Assembly (NCBI RefSeq): GCF_004193775.1
Contig: NC_041002.1
Coordinates: forward strand, 6,559,261 to 6,623,260
Source of the DNA: Glycine soja
Lineage: Eukaryota > Streptophyta > Magnoliopsida > Fabales > Fabaceae
Length of the DNA stretch: 64,000 nucleotides
Reading direction: 5' to 3'
The notes below the pieces were generated by a model that was not told the DNA's origin, did not search any database, and saw nothing but the letters and a program-made list of their open reading frames with translations. A program made the position numbers and the translations under genes. The stretch's first letter is position 1. Every line of letters begins with the position of its first letter. Of the stretch, positions 37,001-47,025 are shown in pieces.

Positions 37001-40000
37001 AGCATGAAGTTCTTCATAGTCATTCACCTATTCATTTGCTCTCACAAACACAAGATTCGAGATCATCACAGGATCCAAACACAAATATCACACAAGAAGT
37101 GAGTTATCACATTCCTAACTACTAGAGAGAACAAGACAACATATAGGTATGAATATCATATTAACAAAATACAACTTATTTAAGCATAGTTCACATTATT
37201 TTACCACTTTGCCGTACAACATCACATCACAACACCACACGTCTCATTCGTTTTCACAATATTCACGTTCTCAATGATCAAAACACAATAACACTAAATT
37301 AATTCATATCAATCAATACATAAACGTTATGCAACATATACACTAAGACTCAATCCTATATACAATGTGGTAACATGTCAGTGAAAAATCTCGTCGGGCG
37401 CCTAGGAGTACATGACAAGAAAATCACACACTAGCAAGTCAAGTCACTCTCACTAGGTAAGATCATAGGGAGACCAGTCAGGGTCACGGTGTTTTACAAG
37501 AATACTCCAACCATATGGGATCAACATAGGCTTAAAGGAACACTCAAACCGGGTGACCCCCAAAGCCTACACTCTGAAGAGTCTGTCATGGCCTCTCTCT
37601 CCTGATTCAGGTCCAACCCAAAAAATATTTTAGCACACAAACTCTATCTATGAATTGTACAAAACACACGACTCTTCAATTGTTCTCAAAATAGTTTATC
37701 TTGACACCCTTAAAGGGTCTTAGCATTAACCCGTCGCCCTTAAAGGGACTTAACATTAACTCATCGCCCTTAAAGAGTCTTATAGTCGTGCGATTGTACA
37801 ATTCATAGTTCACAACTCAATGCACACAACATCTCAATGCACATATATATCTCAATCACATGCATACTGAATTTATCAAATACACTCGATCTCAATCACA
37901 ATGGTATAATCTCAATTTAACATGTTATCACACCCCATGATTCATATATATTTTACCTATGAACTATGCAATATACACGATTACTCAATTGTTTTCAAAA
38001 TCATTTTAACTTGTCGCCCTTAAAGGGTCTTACAATTGTGTGATTGCACAATTCATAGCTCACAACTCAATACACACATCTCATCTCAATACACATGTAT
38101 TTCATCAATCATCACATGTTCAATTTATCACATACTCACAATTTGAATCATCATTTCATAATCTCAACATAACAATTTATACAAAAGATTTATCACAATA
38201 TGGGGAGTAAAACCCCCCAAATAGTTTCTCACAATTATATCAAAATCAATTAATCAAAATCATGGGTCAAAACACAAAAACATCAAGAACACTCAAGTTT
38301 ATCAAGCAATTCTCATCAGAACATCAATTGGTATGTAGAACACAACAATATTGTATTTATGATCATAAAGGAAAAATTGTAATTCAATAAACATCCCAAA
38401 ATAAACCTCAATTTAATCCTCAAGGATCCCTACACATGTTCATTCTAACTACAATTGCGATAAACTCATCTCTTACCTCTAAGCAGGCTCACGTGTGTAT
38501 TCCAACGGTGATAGCGGCATCTCTAGCAATTTCCTGTGATTTCTCAAACTTTTCCTTTGATTGCTCTGATAGAGTTTCCAAACGTCAAAGAGAAGGAGAA
38601 GAGATTGAAGCCTCCATTTGTACTGTATTCGTGAGATTTCATTTTCTCTCTTCGTGAATATTATCTCACAAATCCCAACGGTGAAGGTGTGCGAAATTGA
38701 ATCATGAACTACATATCAAAATTTCACGACAACCAACGGTTAATGAGTTCGGGATCGTAGTTTTACTGAGATGATTTGTGGGTTTTTGTGGGAAAAGAAA
38801 AAGCTACGATGCGAAGTGTATTTCTCTCAACTCCAACATGATTTCAAAATTCCCAACGGTGAGAATGCTCGGAATTGGGTTACGAACCTGGTGCTTAAAT
38901 TTCATGACGATCCAACGGTGAATGAGTTGAAATTGTCGTTTTTCTAAGACAGATTCAGTGGTCTGCGGGAAAAAGAAAAGATTTTGAAAGAAGAAGGGGA
39001 AAAAACGAAAATGAGGGAAGGGAAGGCATCGTCCGTGTGAAAACTGACCTAACACGTCTCTACTTATACCTAGGGTATTTACAACTTATTATTTACTCTA
39101 TTTATTTATTTTTATTATTTTATAAAAATAAACTATATTTTATTGCATATCAAATAAATAAATAAAATACCCTCTTTATTTTCTCTAAAATCATTATTTT
39201 GATTAATAAAGTTATTTCTCCTTATTTATTTAATTATAAAAATCTTATCATTTTATAAAACTCTATTTATTTATAAATAATAATCCTTTTTAATTTAGCC
39301 AGCGAAAAATGAGTCAGTGATTCACTCTGGATGGAATTAAAGGCATTTATCATGAAATCAGGGTTATATTTAGTTGTTATGTAATAAAAAGGATAACCTT
39401 GAAACTAGAGTATTTGGCACTCACATAAAGGTAACTTTTACTGGTAAGTCTCATGCTTTGCCAATCATTGTATATATGGTGTGGTATTGATTATCAAGTT
39501 TAAAATTATTACTAAAGATGCATACTTGATATAGTTGTGGGATGACATGAGATACAAAACATAAATTTCACGTGGAAACAGAATGGACTCAACTGAAAAT
39601 AAATGAGAGATGTTCAAGATGGTTTGGAATTTGGTTTCAGGAGCTGCCTGTGGTTGTGGTTGACTTATGTGGAGCATAAGTAGTAATATAACCTTGACTT
39701 GATTACTTGCTAGAAGTTTCAATTGTAATGAAGTACCATATCGCCAGTTTTATACCGTTGGGAAAATCAATCCAAATTTTCATATTAATTAAAGTGAGTG
39801 GAAATTTAGGAGGTGAAATGAAAGAGCTAGAGGAATATATCTTGACTTTTGGTGAATTCCACTATCATAATAAGAGGGTGGGTGGAGAGGTACAACAATT
39901 AAGGTCCACTAAGTCACATTCAAGAATGGTTATAAACGGGGGGGGGGGGAGGAGTCCTTGTGACGAGAGAAGATACTACCCAAGTGAGAGAAGAGGGTTT

Positions 40001-41179
40001 TCTCAAATTTATGCAAAAAACTTAATGAGAGGTTTTTCTCAAGTTCTAGAAAACTTTTAATGCAGATAGTTTTCTCAAGTTTGTTCAAAAGACTTGTAAT
40101 GAGAGTTTTTATCAAGTTTGTCCAAGGAACTTGTAAATAGGAGGGTTTTCTCAAGTTTGTCCTGAAAGAAGATACTACCCAAGTGAGAGAAGAGGGTTTT
40201 CTCAAATTTATGCAAAAAACTTAATGAGAGGTTTTTCTCAAGTTCTAGAAAACTTTTAATGCAGATAGTTTTCTCAAGTTTGTTCAAAAGACTTGTAATG
40301 AGAGTTTTTATCAAGTTTGTCCAAGAAACTTGTAAATAGGAGGGTTTTCTCAAGTTTGTCCTGAAAACTTGTAATTTTATGAGATTTTTGTTGAGATGTT
40401 CTGTGAACGTATGCAAGAGATACTGAACTACATTTGATGTGTCTTTCGATATTTCTATTATTGGTGTTGTTTGTGTCACATATCTTTGATTCTCATTGTT
40501 ATGCGTGCAAGGGGTTTTCCCCCCAACATATTCAAGGATTTTTTTTCTTTTGGTTCTAACAATGTTATTGAATTGTGACACTTAAAAAAACATTTTTGAT
40601 ATAACTTACACTGATGTTCTGCCAATGTATTATGCAGTTTATAAATGTATATGCACCAAAGTACGATACAGCTGGGAAATTTTGGCCTATTATACACAAT
40701 TCAATGATATTTTCTCTGGTACTCATGCACATCATTGCGGTGGGAATCTTTGCTTTGAAAAAGCTTTCTCTAGCATCCACTTTGACGATGCCCCTACCAG
40801 TCCTCACGCTTCTCTTTAACGAGTACTGCCGAAAACGATTCCTGCCCATATTTGCTGCATATTCTGCAGAGGTACATTTCAAATCCTGAAAATGACTATA
40901 ACATGAATGTTCTAATGTTTTTTCCAATATCCAACCCCTAACATTACTGAAAGAATAAAGGGTTGTTGCATGTCGCATTCAATCTGTCAGGTCTGATTTT
41001 GACTTGTGTTGTGTTTCCAGAGTTTGATAAAGAAGGATAGGCAAGATCAAAATGATGCTACAATGACACAGTTTTATGAGAATTTGGTAAATGCTTATAA
41101 AGACCCTGCATTGCTTCCAATTCAACATTCGCCATACAATAATGACAGTATTCGCAGTCCCCTTATATCTCAGGCTTAA
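21836..41179 (+). CDS. CSC1-like/OSCA (HYP1-type) membrane channel, 3' part, six exons
   Basis: Six exons, 21836-22026, 22159-22454, 23259-23535, 35834-36106, 40638-40871 and 41021-41179, join with GT-AG introns of 132, 804, 12,298, 4,531 and 149 bases. They give about 475 codons ending TAA. The product matches CSC1-like (DUF221/RSN1_7TM) proteins, hyperosmolality-gated cation channels of plant membranes, closest by eye to the HYP1 type. Hallmarks are the end of the cytosolic domain ([12 protein letters not shown]), [14 protein letters not shown] before the channel helices, several hydrophobic helices, and the tail [17 protein letters not shown]. The family is about 700-760 residues, so the N-terminal ~230-plus residues are upstream and not visible. 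Exon one carries two extra A bases, so this is either a pseudogene or a homopolymer sequence error. Confidence 0.88.
22159..22454 (+). CDS. OSCA-like visible exon 2
   Basis: 296 bases, phase 0 to phase 2. It encodes [30 protein letters not shown] and FTRRWISK, then a transmembrane helix around [19 protein letters not shown] and [11 protein letters not shown]. Acceptor TATTCAAG and donor GTAAGT are canonical. The APEPRDVYW signature is characteristic of CSC1/OSCA proteins just before the pore-forming helices. Confidence 0.92.
23259..23535 (+). CDS. OSCA-like visible exon 3
   Basis: 277 bases, completing a split Ile codon and ending in phase 0. It encodes [39 protein letters not shown] and [19 protein letters not shown], with at least two transmembrane helices, ending AVAVPAQ. 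Acceptor TGCTTTCAG and donor GTTAGA. The following intron is 12.3 kb because of nested retroelements. Confidence 0.92.
23536..24470 (+). other. OSCA-like intron, portion before the copia insertion
   Basis: Plain AT-rich intron sequence. I see no exon, RNA gene or recognisable repeat. It ends at the target-site duplication CCAAG (24471-24475) of the minus-strand copia. Confidence 0.6.
24476..24637 (-). repeat. 3' LTR of minus-strand copia
   Basis: 162 bp, TGTTGTGATACA start at 24637. The purine tract (CCAGCTTGAGGGGGAG on the minus strand) lies at about 24638-24653. Confidence 0.86.
24738..26299 (-). pseudogene. RNase H and RT of minus-strand copia
   Basis: RNase H at 24738-25232 ([35 protein letters not shown]). 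RT in two frames, 25865-26299 ([38 protein letters not shown]) and 25430-25861 ([41 protein letters not shown]). A single stop after VAHFG separates the two RT parts, and frame changes lie between RT and RNase H. The residues match element B closely. Confidence 0.88.
26356..27251 (-). pseudogene. Integrase C-terminal part of minus-strand copia
   Basis: 26883-27200 includes the second Asp region ([11 protein letters not shown], where Asp is replaced by Asn) and [11 protein letters not shown] with the Glu. 26356-26871 carries the downstream module [20 protein letters not shown]. The N-terminal half lies beyond the solo LTR, at 30897-31422. Confidence 0.83.
27252..30896. mobile_element. Giant 3.6-kb solo LTR (gypsy-type)
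   Basis: 3,645 bp from TGTGGCGTCCCC to GGATGTTACA with target-site duplication GTATT at 27247-27251 and 30897-30901, inserted in the integrase of the minus-strand copia. It has no primer-binding site, purine tract or coding domain, so it is best read as a solo LTR left by LTR-LTR recombination of a large-LTR gypsy element. It contains twelve GTAATCGATTAC palindromes (28121-28517) and CT-rich and AAACCCTA-rich stretches. Short open frames inside (28581-28829, 28862-29179 and others) show no recognisable protein. Confidence 0.88.
28121..28517. repeat. Array of 12 GTAATCGATTAC palindromes
   Basis: Perfect 12-bp palindromes start at 28123, 28144, 28214, 28235, 28266, 28286, 28338, 28359, 28411, 28431, 28483 and 28504. 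They form six pairs with about 20-21 bp between members and 50-90 bp between pairs. The second member of each pair is always the 16-bp palindrome TGGTAATCGATTACCA. The first member varies: some copies are TGTGTAATCGATTACACA-like and others are hybrids. Confidence 0.95.
30897..31422 (-). pseudogene. Protease-integrase junction of minus-strand copia
   Basis: Minus-strand frames 31078-31449 ([40 protein letters not shown]) and 30786-31181 (part in [11 protein letters not shown]) are the protease end and pre-integrase domain. The sequence is cut on both sides by solo LTRs. Confidence 0.83.
31423..33710. mobile_element. 2.3-kb solo LTR (TGTGACACTC family)
   Basis: 2,288 bp from TGTGACACTCTCTACC to GAATGTTACA, flanked by TCAGT (31418-31422) and TTAGT (33711-33715), a target-site duplication with one mismatch. 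It splits the protease active-site segment of the minus-strand copia between GAT and HMT. No coding domain is visible. Related copies are at 36776-39297 (same orientation, truncated) and 43320-45010 (reversed, truncated). Confidence 0.87.
33716..34396 (-). pseudogene. gag and protease start of minus-strand copia
   Basis: Minus frames 34061-34387 ([33 protein letters not shown]), 33913-34098 and 33698-33934 ([11 protein letters not shown]) cover gag C-half to protease. The active-site triplet DSG is DFG. The gag N-terminus is deleted: the 5' LTR joins directly at about 34397. Confidence 0.84.
34397..34585 (-). repeat. 5' LTR of minus-strand copia
   Basis: 189 bp, TGTTGTGATACA start at 34585, followed by CCAAG. 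The expected primer-binding site next to its inner end is missing because of the gag deletion. Confidence 0.85.
34591..35833 (+). other. OSCA-like intron, portion after the copia insertion
   Basis: AT-rich intron sequence with no recognisable exon or repeat. It ends in the acceptor TTTGATTGTAG (35823-35833). Confidence 0.6.
35834..36106 (+). CDS. OSCA-like visible exon 4
   Basis: 273 bases, 91 codons in phase 0. It encodes [20 protein letters not shown] (conserved helix with the family's GW..S.E pattern), [20 protein letters not shown], a long hydrophobic stretch [19 protein letters not shown] and [10 protein letters not shown]. Donor GTCAGC. The reading frame is fully intact despite large insertions on both sides. 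Confidence 0.93.
36107..36775 (+). other. OSCA-like intron before LTR fragment
   Basis: Intronic sequence without a recognised feature. Confidence 0.55.
36776..39297. mobile_element. Truncated LTR of TGTGACACTC family in OSCA-like intron
   Basis: Begins TGTGACGCCCTCTATCC and parallels 31423-33710 along its length (shared CGCCGGGCGCCTAGG-like motif, 'CCAACGGTTAATGAG', AT-rich 3' end) but loses the last ~30 bases, so no target-site duplication can be seen. It has its own tandem expansions: a CGCCCTTAAAGGGTCTTA motif three times at 37725-37780 and again near 38016, and a ~190-bp duplication around the CCCAACGGTGA/CCAACGGT(T/G)AATGAG pair (38670-38950). Confidence 0.82.
39298..40637 (+). other. 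OSCA-like intron with 199-bp tandem duplication
   Basis: Intron sequence ending in the acceptor TTATGCAG. It includes a run of G near 39942-39950 and a near-perfect tandem duplication (39968-40166 and 40167-40365). The rest shows no gene. Confidence 0.6.
39968..40365 (+). repeat. 199-bp tandem duplication
   Basis: Two units, 39968-40166 and 40167-40365, differ at only one or two positions. Each unit itself contains several TTTTCTCAAGTTTGT-like sub-repeats. The near identity suggests a recent duplication. Confidence 0.93.
40638..40871 (+). CDS. OSCA-like visible exon 5
   Basis: 234 bases, 78 codons in phase 0. It encodes [17 protein letters not shown], the helix [31 protein letters not shown] and [17 protein letters not shown]. 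Acceptor TATGCAG and donor GTACAT. Confidence 0.93.
41021..41179 (+). CDS. OSCA-like visible exon 6, C-terminus
   Basis: 159 bases including TAA at 41177-41179. It encodes the hydrophilic tail [30 protein letters not shown] and [12 protein letters not shown]. Acceptor TGTTTCCAG. The D/E-rich start and YKDPAL motif fit the C-terminal tail of HYP1-type CSC1-like proteins. Confidence 0.92.
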   Translation, partial: SLIKKDRQDQNDATMTQFYENLVNAYKDPALLPIQHSPYNNDSIRSPLISQA

Positions 41180-42169
41180 TGCTAAGGCACAATAATATTC
41201 AATACTAGACCAATTGTGTTGGTTCTTTTGCCTTGGTTCTTAAACAACTTTCCTCCTTATTTGTGTATATTTGTTCTCAAGATAATATGTCACAGCCAAA
41301 GAGGATGCTTATTGCTTAATTGCCACATTTAGATAAAGGTTTTTCTTAATTAGTGATGTTTGATTTAAAAACGATTGATGGACAGTATAAAATAAAGAAT
41401 GATGGACTTCCAAAAACTTATAACTCACTAAATTTCATACAACTTTTTTGTCTACTGTGTAACAAAAGTATAAATATAATATTATTCTTATTTTTTTACT
41501 TTCAATTATCCCACATCTTTTTTTTTTTCATATGCACCTCCTTCTTTAAACTTCTCTCTCCAAATGTTGTATTTGCCGTTGTCATCAATGAGATCCAAGT
41601 AAGTGATAAATTTTTATTTTCCTGCGACAACGTGATTAATCTGCTAGCACAATGTTATTGCTTCTTAACTTTTTATTTGCTTTGTATACTTTTTGCCTTT
41701 GCTTGTTAAGAGAAAAATGAAGTTAGACTTTGGCAATTTCACCATATATTCCTTTTCAAGAAAAATATAACTTTTTCACTCATATAAATTGCTATATATA
41801 CATGATTGGAAAACCTTACACATCACCCAGATTGAATATACCTCTTCTATGATTCTATCTTGAAAAAAAAAAATCATTCACTCTATCATGTTCTTATCAA
41901 GAGTTCTTCTTACAAACAAAATTTGAAACCTAGATAGTAATATTGACAAAATTTTCTGAGAGAGTTCTATTGCTTGTAAACACGCTATCATCTATGAATT
42001 TAGTAGCATAATTAATAGATGACTCGAAAAGTCAAAGCAAATTTGATTGGCTACTAGTTGAATATATTTAGTTTTGTTTGGACTGTCATTTAGGCTATAT
42101 ATGTATTTTTTATTCAATAACTTTATTTTTTGTATTTTTACTTATCTTATATTTTTTTCTTATATAGTT
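41180..42169 (+). other. 3' flank of OSCA-like gene
   Basis: Very AT-rich. The first ~150 bases probably hold the 3' UTR (AATAATATTCAATAC at about 41189 and AATAAAG at about 41390 could serve as poly(A) signals; this is inference). A 118-codon frame at 41353-41709 is mostly Phe/Leu/Ile from T-rich DNA and is not convincing. No repeat was identified. Confidence 0.5.
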
Positions 42170-43310
42170 GCAATGGATGATAAACAATTTTTTTATTATC
42201 TTCTTGTGTGGAGGATGTATGTCCACATTATGGCCATGTATGCTGCTGGTTTTTTTTCTTCTTAAATTTCATCTCGAGGAATGATTATGAGAGAAGAGCT
42301 TTGAATGAAACAGCTTTGGCTAGGTATGAGTCACGGAGGGATGTTTTGGGCTCTATCACTAGTGCAAGTGATTCTCATCGCATATTGGAACTGGGAATGT
42401 GTATTTGCACATCTTTGTGAGGTTTTAATGGTATAAGGAGGATTAGTGAAACTTGGACAAGTGACTGTTGATGAGCAAGTTGCAATTTTTTTTTTAAATA
42501 TACTCGCACATCACAAAGAATAGAAGTATTCAAATTAGATTCTCTAGATCAGGACAAACAATTAGTAGGTACTGTCAGAGTTTGGCTGCAATTTTAAGGT
42601 TAAACAGTGATTTACTAGTCAAACCAGAATCGGTACCTCAAGATTGCACTGATGAAAGATGGAAGTGGTTTAAGGTAATACATATTTCAATAAAAAAAAA
42701 CATGCATATAGTTAACTCGATAAACTCTTGTAGTTGAATTGTGTAATTATGTTTTAACCTTGTATTGAACTTTTAGGGATGCTTAGGGGCTTTAGATGGA
42801 TCTTACATAGCAGTCACGCCAAGTGCTAATGATAGGCTTAGATACCGTACAAGGAAAGGCGGACTTGCAAAAAATGTCTTAGGTTCTTGTATCAGGGATA
42901 TGAGATTTATATACGTACTAGCAGGGTGGGAAGGATCAGCTTTAGACTCTAGAATATTATGCAATGCGATAATCAGACAAAACAGATTGGTACCAATTGG
43001 TATAATCATTTTAATTTTAATTTATGTTAATGTGATTACGAGCAATAAATTATTGTAAATATTTTTAAGTTCATATTATCTCGTCGGTGGTGGACACACT
43101 AATGGGGAAGACTTTCTTGCCCCATATAGAGGTAAACGATATCATTTGCAGAAGTGGAGCAGTGGGAGCAGCGGTCGACGTGCACCTCAAAATCGTGAAG
43201 AGTTATTTAATTATAGGCATGCTCGAGCAAGAAATAGAGAGATGTTTTGGCCTCTTGAAGAAACGATGGGCTATACTGAGACGTAAATATATATGTTTCA
43301 GAAAATAAAG
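42170..43310 (+). pseudogene. PIF/Harbinger (HARBI1/ALP1-like) transposase remnant
   Basis: Frames around 42455-42674 (TVDEQVAIFFLNILAHHTKN, DERWKWFK) and 42777-42985 ([50 protein letters not shown]) join across a 102-base GT-AG intron (42675-42776). A third part at 43075-43300 reads YYLVGGGHTNGEDFLAPYRG then, after a frameshift, EIERCFGLLKKRWAILR. The order is that of DDE_Tnp_4 nucleases. The first catalytic Asp (LDGSYI) is present. The usual VDAGYTN motif is VGGGHTN, so the second Asp is lost. Terminal inverted repeats were not found. Confidence 0.84.
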
Positions 43311-43319
43311 AGATGTTTT

Positions 43320-45010
43320 AATGGGTTATTTATTTATTTATTTAAAAGGAGTTAAATAGAGTTTTTTTTTATAAAATAATAAAATAAAGAAAAATAGATT
43401 AAATAATAAGTTCAAAGTATCTTACCTATAAATAGAGACATATTAGGTCAGTTTTTACATTTATCACACGTTTTTACGCTCTCTTCCTCCAAATTCATTT
43501 TCTTTTCTCCTCTCCCAAAACCCTTTCTATTTTCGCATACACCCAAACTTGTTTCAATAAAACTATTATTTCAGACTCGTTAACCATTGGATTGCCCTAA
43601 TATTTGGACACCAACTTCGAAACTCATTTTCCTACATTCTCATCGCTTGAATTTGCAAAATTTTGTTTGTAGAGAGAGAAATGACCCTCCCACAAAGATA
43701 GTAAAATTGAAGCTTCAATCCCTTCTTCTTCTCTCTAACGCATGGAAACCCTAGCAGAACAACCAGAGGAAAAGCTTGAAGAATCTTAGAAAACCACTAG
43801 AGACGCTGCTATCGCTACCGGACTACACATGTGAGTCCGCTTAGAGGTAAGGAATGAGTTACTCATGCTTGGGATTAGAATGAACATGTGTAGGGATCCC
43901 TAAAGGTTAAATTTTTTGTTATTTGGATTATTTTATGAATTTCAATTTTGTTCTTATTCTTTTATTCACGAATTGACTGTGTTTGACGGATCAATTGATG
44001 TCCCGATCCAAAATTATTGTAAAATTGATATGTTCTTGTGTTGAGTGTGAAACCTATAAATTGGGCATTTTCTAATTAGCGTGAATTGATGAAATTAAGT
44101 AAGGAAAATTTATCGTAAGAGGGAGTGAGATATTGATTTTGTATTTTTCTCCTTTCTGTGCTTTTTAGGATTTTTTTTATATATAGTTTGGAATTAATGT
44201 TATAATTTGGAATTAGAATAGGCTAACAGAATGACATTCTCGATTATTGTTTTAGTTGTAATATTTAGTATGAGTTTATATATTGTTTCATATTGTTATT
44301 CTTTAACATTGGTCAAAGTCTATTTAACTATAAGGTTCTTCGAAAGTTTTAGTGAATCCTTAGTGCAATTTTGTTTGATTATATTTCACTTTGTAAATTC
44401 ATGATTAGAATATTTGTGTTTAGTTATTTATATATTGTGTGTTTATATATGTAATACTATTTTGTATATTATGAATTATGATTGAGAATGAGTATAAGTG
44501 ACAAGTTGAGTATGCGTTAATTTGTGGGATACACGTGAACATGTGATGGTGGATCGTGACGTTAGGAGGTGTTAAATTATGGACATGGGATATGGTTGTG
44601 AATAAGTGTGTGGAATAAGTGTGTGGTTAATACTTGATGTGATATTACTTGTGTTTTGAGTTGTGAATTATACAATAACCCAACTGGTGTTTATCTAGAG
44701 AAAAGTGTTTATGCGTGAGATGTTAAAAGAAAAGTGTAGGGTTCTAAGTTAGGAACCTGAGGTGTTAAATTGTAGCGCAATGCATGAGGTGTTAAAAGGA
44801 AAATATAAGGTTCCATGTTAGGAACCTAAGGTGTTTAATTGTAGCACAATGCGTGAGGTGTTAAGGGGAAATTTTAGGGTTCCAAGTTAAGAACCTGAGG
44901 TGTTAAATTGTAGCGCATTGTGTTAAACGTGTTTGAAAATAAGTGTGAGGTCATGAGTATTGTATAATTCGTGAGCAATGTCTACATGCAAAAGTTGTTT
45001 TAGGGGTTGG
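43320..45010. mobile_element. Reversed fragment of the TGTGACACTC LTR family
   Basis: Reverse-complement relative of 31423-33710: AT-rich TTATTTAAAAGGAGTTAAATAG start, TATAAATAGAGACATATTAGGTCAG, CCATTGGATTG, and CTTAGAGGTAAGGAATGAGTTA near 43850. Both ends are missing: the left abuts the PIF remnant and the right is cut by the Athila-like LTR at 45011. It contains the 69-bp triplicate repeat at 44713-44919. Confidence 0.72.
44713..44919 (+). repeat. Three 69-bp tandem repeats
   Basis: Units start at 44713, 44782 and 44851 with GC(G/A)TGAG(A/G)TGTTAA and contain GTTAGGAACCT and GTAGCGCAAT. The period is exactly 69 bases for both steps. They lie inside the reversed LTR fragment. Confidence 0.9.
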
Positions 45011-46650
45011 TGTTAACTCATCGGCAAGTGTACCAATTTGTCTCAAGTAGTAAAGTACTCGAAAGTTCGAGTGTCGAATCTACAGGGACTTTGTTTGTAC
45101 TTAGATTGATGCAAAACCAATTTGCAAGCAAGAGATAAGTAAAAGAGATAAGGAATTTAAATTAAAATATAAAGAGAGGCAGAAGATAAGATAAAGATTT
45201 AAAATAAAAGATGATAAAGATAGAAGATAAAAATGATAATTAAAGGTAAATTCAGAATTTAAAACATGTTGGGGCCTAGCATGCCTAACTACCCTTGATG
45301 CAATGTTAAGATACTTCCCTATTTAATGCTATTCTAATTTTCACCCACATCTACTAAGACACTCAACCCTGATCCCTCATGATGAAGAGTCTAATTTATC
45401 TATTCTCTCCCCCAAATCCTTTTGCAAAGATAGAAGAGTAAATTGCATGAAGTATAGAGATGTATGCATAGGCAAAACAAAGTCATTCTTTCCCTGAGTT
45501 TGCATTTGTCTTGATCTTATGATGAAAGCATGAAGGAGTGCACATGGGGATGAAAAAGGTTAGCAAATAAAAACTTCATCAAGGCAGAATTACAACACTT
45601 CATTCATCGCAAGGCTCGTGTTTCCCTCAGTGCATAAGTGTCTCGGCTAAGAATGTTTTTAAATTCAACAACTGAACTAATGTTCCCAACTTTGCACTTC
45701 TTCTCAATTAAGGTAATCATACATACATATTGTGGATCACTAAGGGCGTTTTAGGCTTGTAACATGGCTGGGCTAACAAGGAACTCATGGTTTTTATTTG
45801 GATTCAAAGTTAGGTTCTAAGAAAACACCTACCTCATATTTTTCTCATAACCCATGACTTTATATTTCACAGCCCTAACTTTCATGTCTTCCATTCTTAA
45901 CAGCACACAAATCTCTTTGGCACATAGTTGTTATCAACTCTTTATTTGAAGCATCTTTTTTTTTAGAACTATAAAAACTGGATTACACTGGTACTGCAGC
46001 AACTGATCACATAATGCGGTTTCGTATGGATGTGTGTTGTTATTAGTGTTCCTGAAACAAAAATTTTCACCCAAGAATCCTCCTCCCCCAAATTAGGGGT
46101 AAATTTGTCTTAACTCGTGCTCTCCTACAACCTAATATAAGGTAGTTATTAATTTCATTTGGCTTAGGTTTCAAAAACAATTTATTCACATTAGGCTCAA
46201 CAAGGTGCAAGGAATTTATTCTAGTAACAGGTTGGCTATTTGGCTCAGTGGCTAAGAAAATCAACAACAAGGCCTTGGTCATTTCCACCCTATGTATGTA
46301 CTCAAATAGTCTAAGAATCATGCAAAATCAAGAAATTAAGGGCAATCGTTCTCTCACAGTTATAAGTTCACACATCTCACCGGACATTTATGAAGTGCTC
46401 GACTTACCATACCATGATTTCTGCTCAGACGTGCTAACCTCTTCACTCTTGTGCTTTCGATTCATACTTCGTCACTCATAATAACGTTTGCTCACACAAG
46501 AATCAGAATTTTTACAATCATTTCATCAGTATAAAGCATATCTCATTCATCAATTCATCCAAAACAAGTTGCAACCAATCAATAATTTCCTACATCTCTA
46601 TCATGCAATTTTTATTCAATGACTAAAATTAAACTACTGGAATTAAACTG
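45011..46650 (-). repeat. 3' LTR of Athila-like gypsy element
   Basis: Starts TGTTAACTCATCGGCAAG at 45011. Its first ~450 bases (45011-45460) align with 53868-54302, including the ATGATGAAGAG and AGATAAAGAGAGG(C/T)AGAAGAT stretches. The inner boundary is not certain because the other LTR is interrupted; about 46600-46700 is my estimate. A 84-codon minus frame at 46067-46321 shows no known protein. Confidence 0.75.
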
Positions 46651-47025
46651 CTGAAATTAAATTGCACGGAGTCAAAATAAAGAAAAGAAATAACCCAACT
46701 ATCCTAAAAAAAACGCAATGCAATTAACTAAAAGAAAGATAGAGTAAGAAATTATGGATTGCCTCCCAGTAAGCGCTTCTTTAACCTCATTAGCTTGACA
46801 AGTCAGATGCCTTCAAGGTGGCATGAAGGTCACATAGAACACTTCTTCCTTGCACTTTCGCCTATTAGCTATAGACTCCATGAAACTCTTGTATCCCAGA
46901 AACACCTTCCATATCATTGCAAGAGAAGTGTTAGTGATCAAGGAGAGAATGACACTTAAAGATTTATCACGTTCTCCATGCCTTTCTTCCCTGTCAATCA
47001 ATTGATGAGGAGGGGTATTGTCTTG
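46651..47025 (-). pseudogene. 3' internal part of Athila-like gypsy element
   Basis: The minus-strand sequence AAGAAGCGCTTACTGGGAGG (about 46762-46785) is the conserved tail often found between the coding part and 3' LTR of plant Athila-like elements. An 86-codon minus frame (46813-47073) precedes it. No protease, RT or integrase exists between gag (53082) and this tail apart from the inserted copia, so the host element had lost pol. The target-site duplication TCTTG of the inserted copia is at 47021-47025. Confidence 0.65.

Noticed and set aside
39930..40978. Minus-strand ORFs (91, 168, 73, 137 codons) around the 199-bp duplication
   Set aside because: They overlap the plus-strand OSCA-like exon 5 and the tandem duplication; repetition explains their similarity.
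41353..41709. 118-codon ORF rich in Phe, Leu and Ile downstream of the OSCA-like gene
   Set aside because: T-rich DNA gives such frames by chance, and there is no family resemblance or codon pattern.
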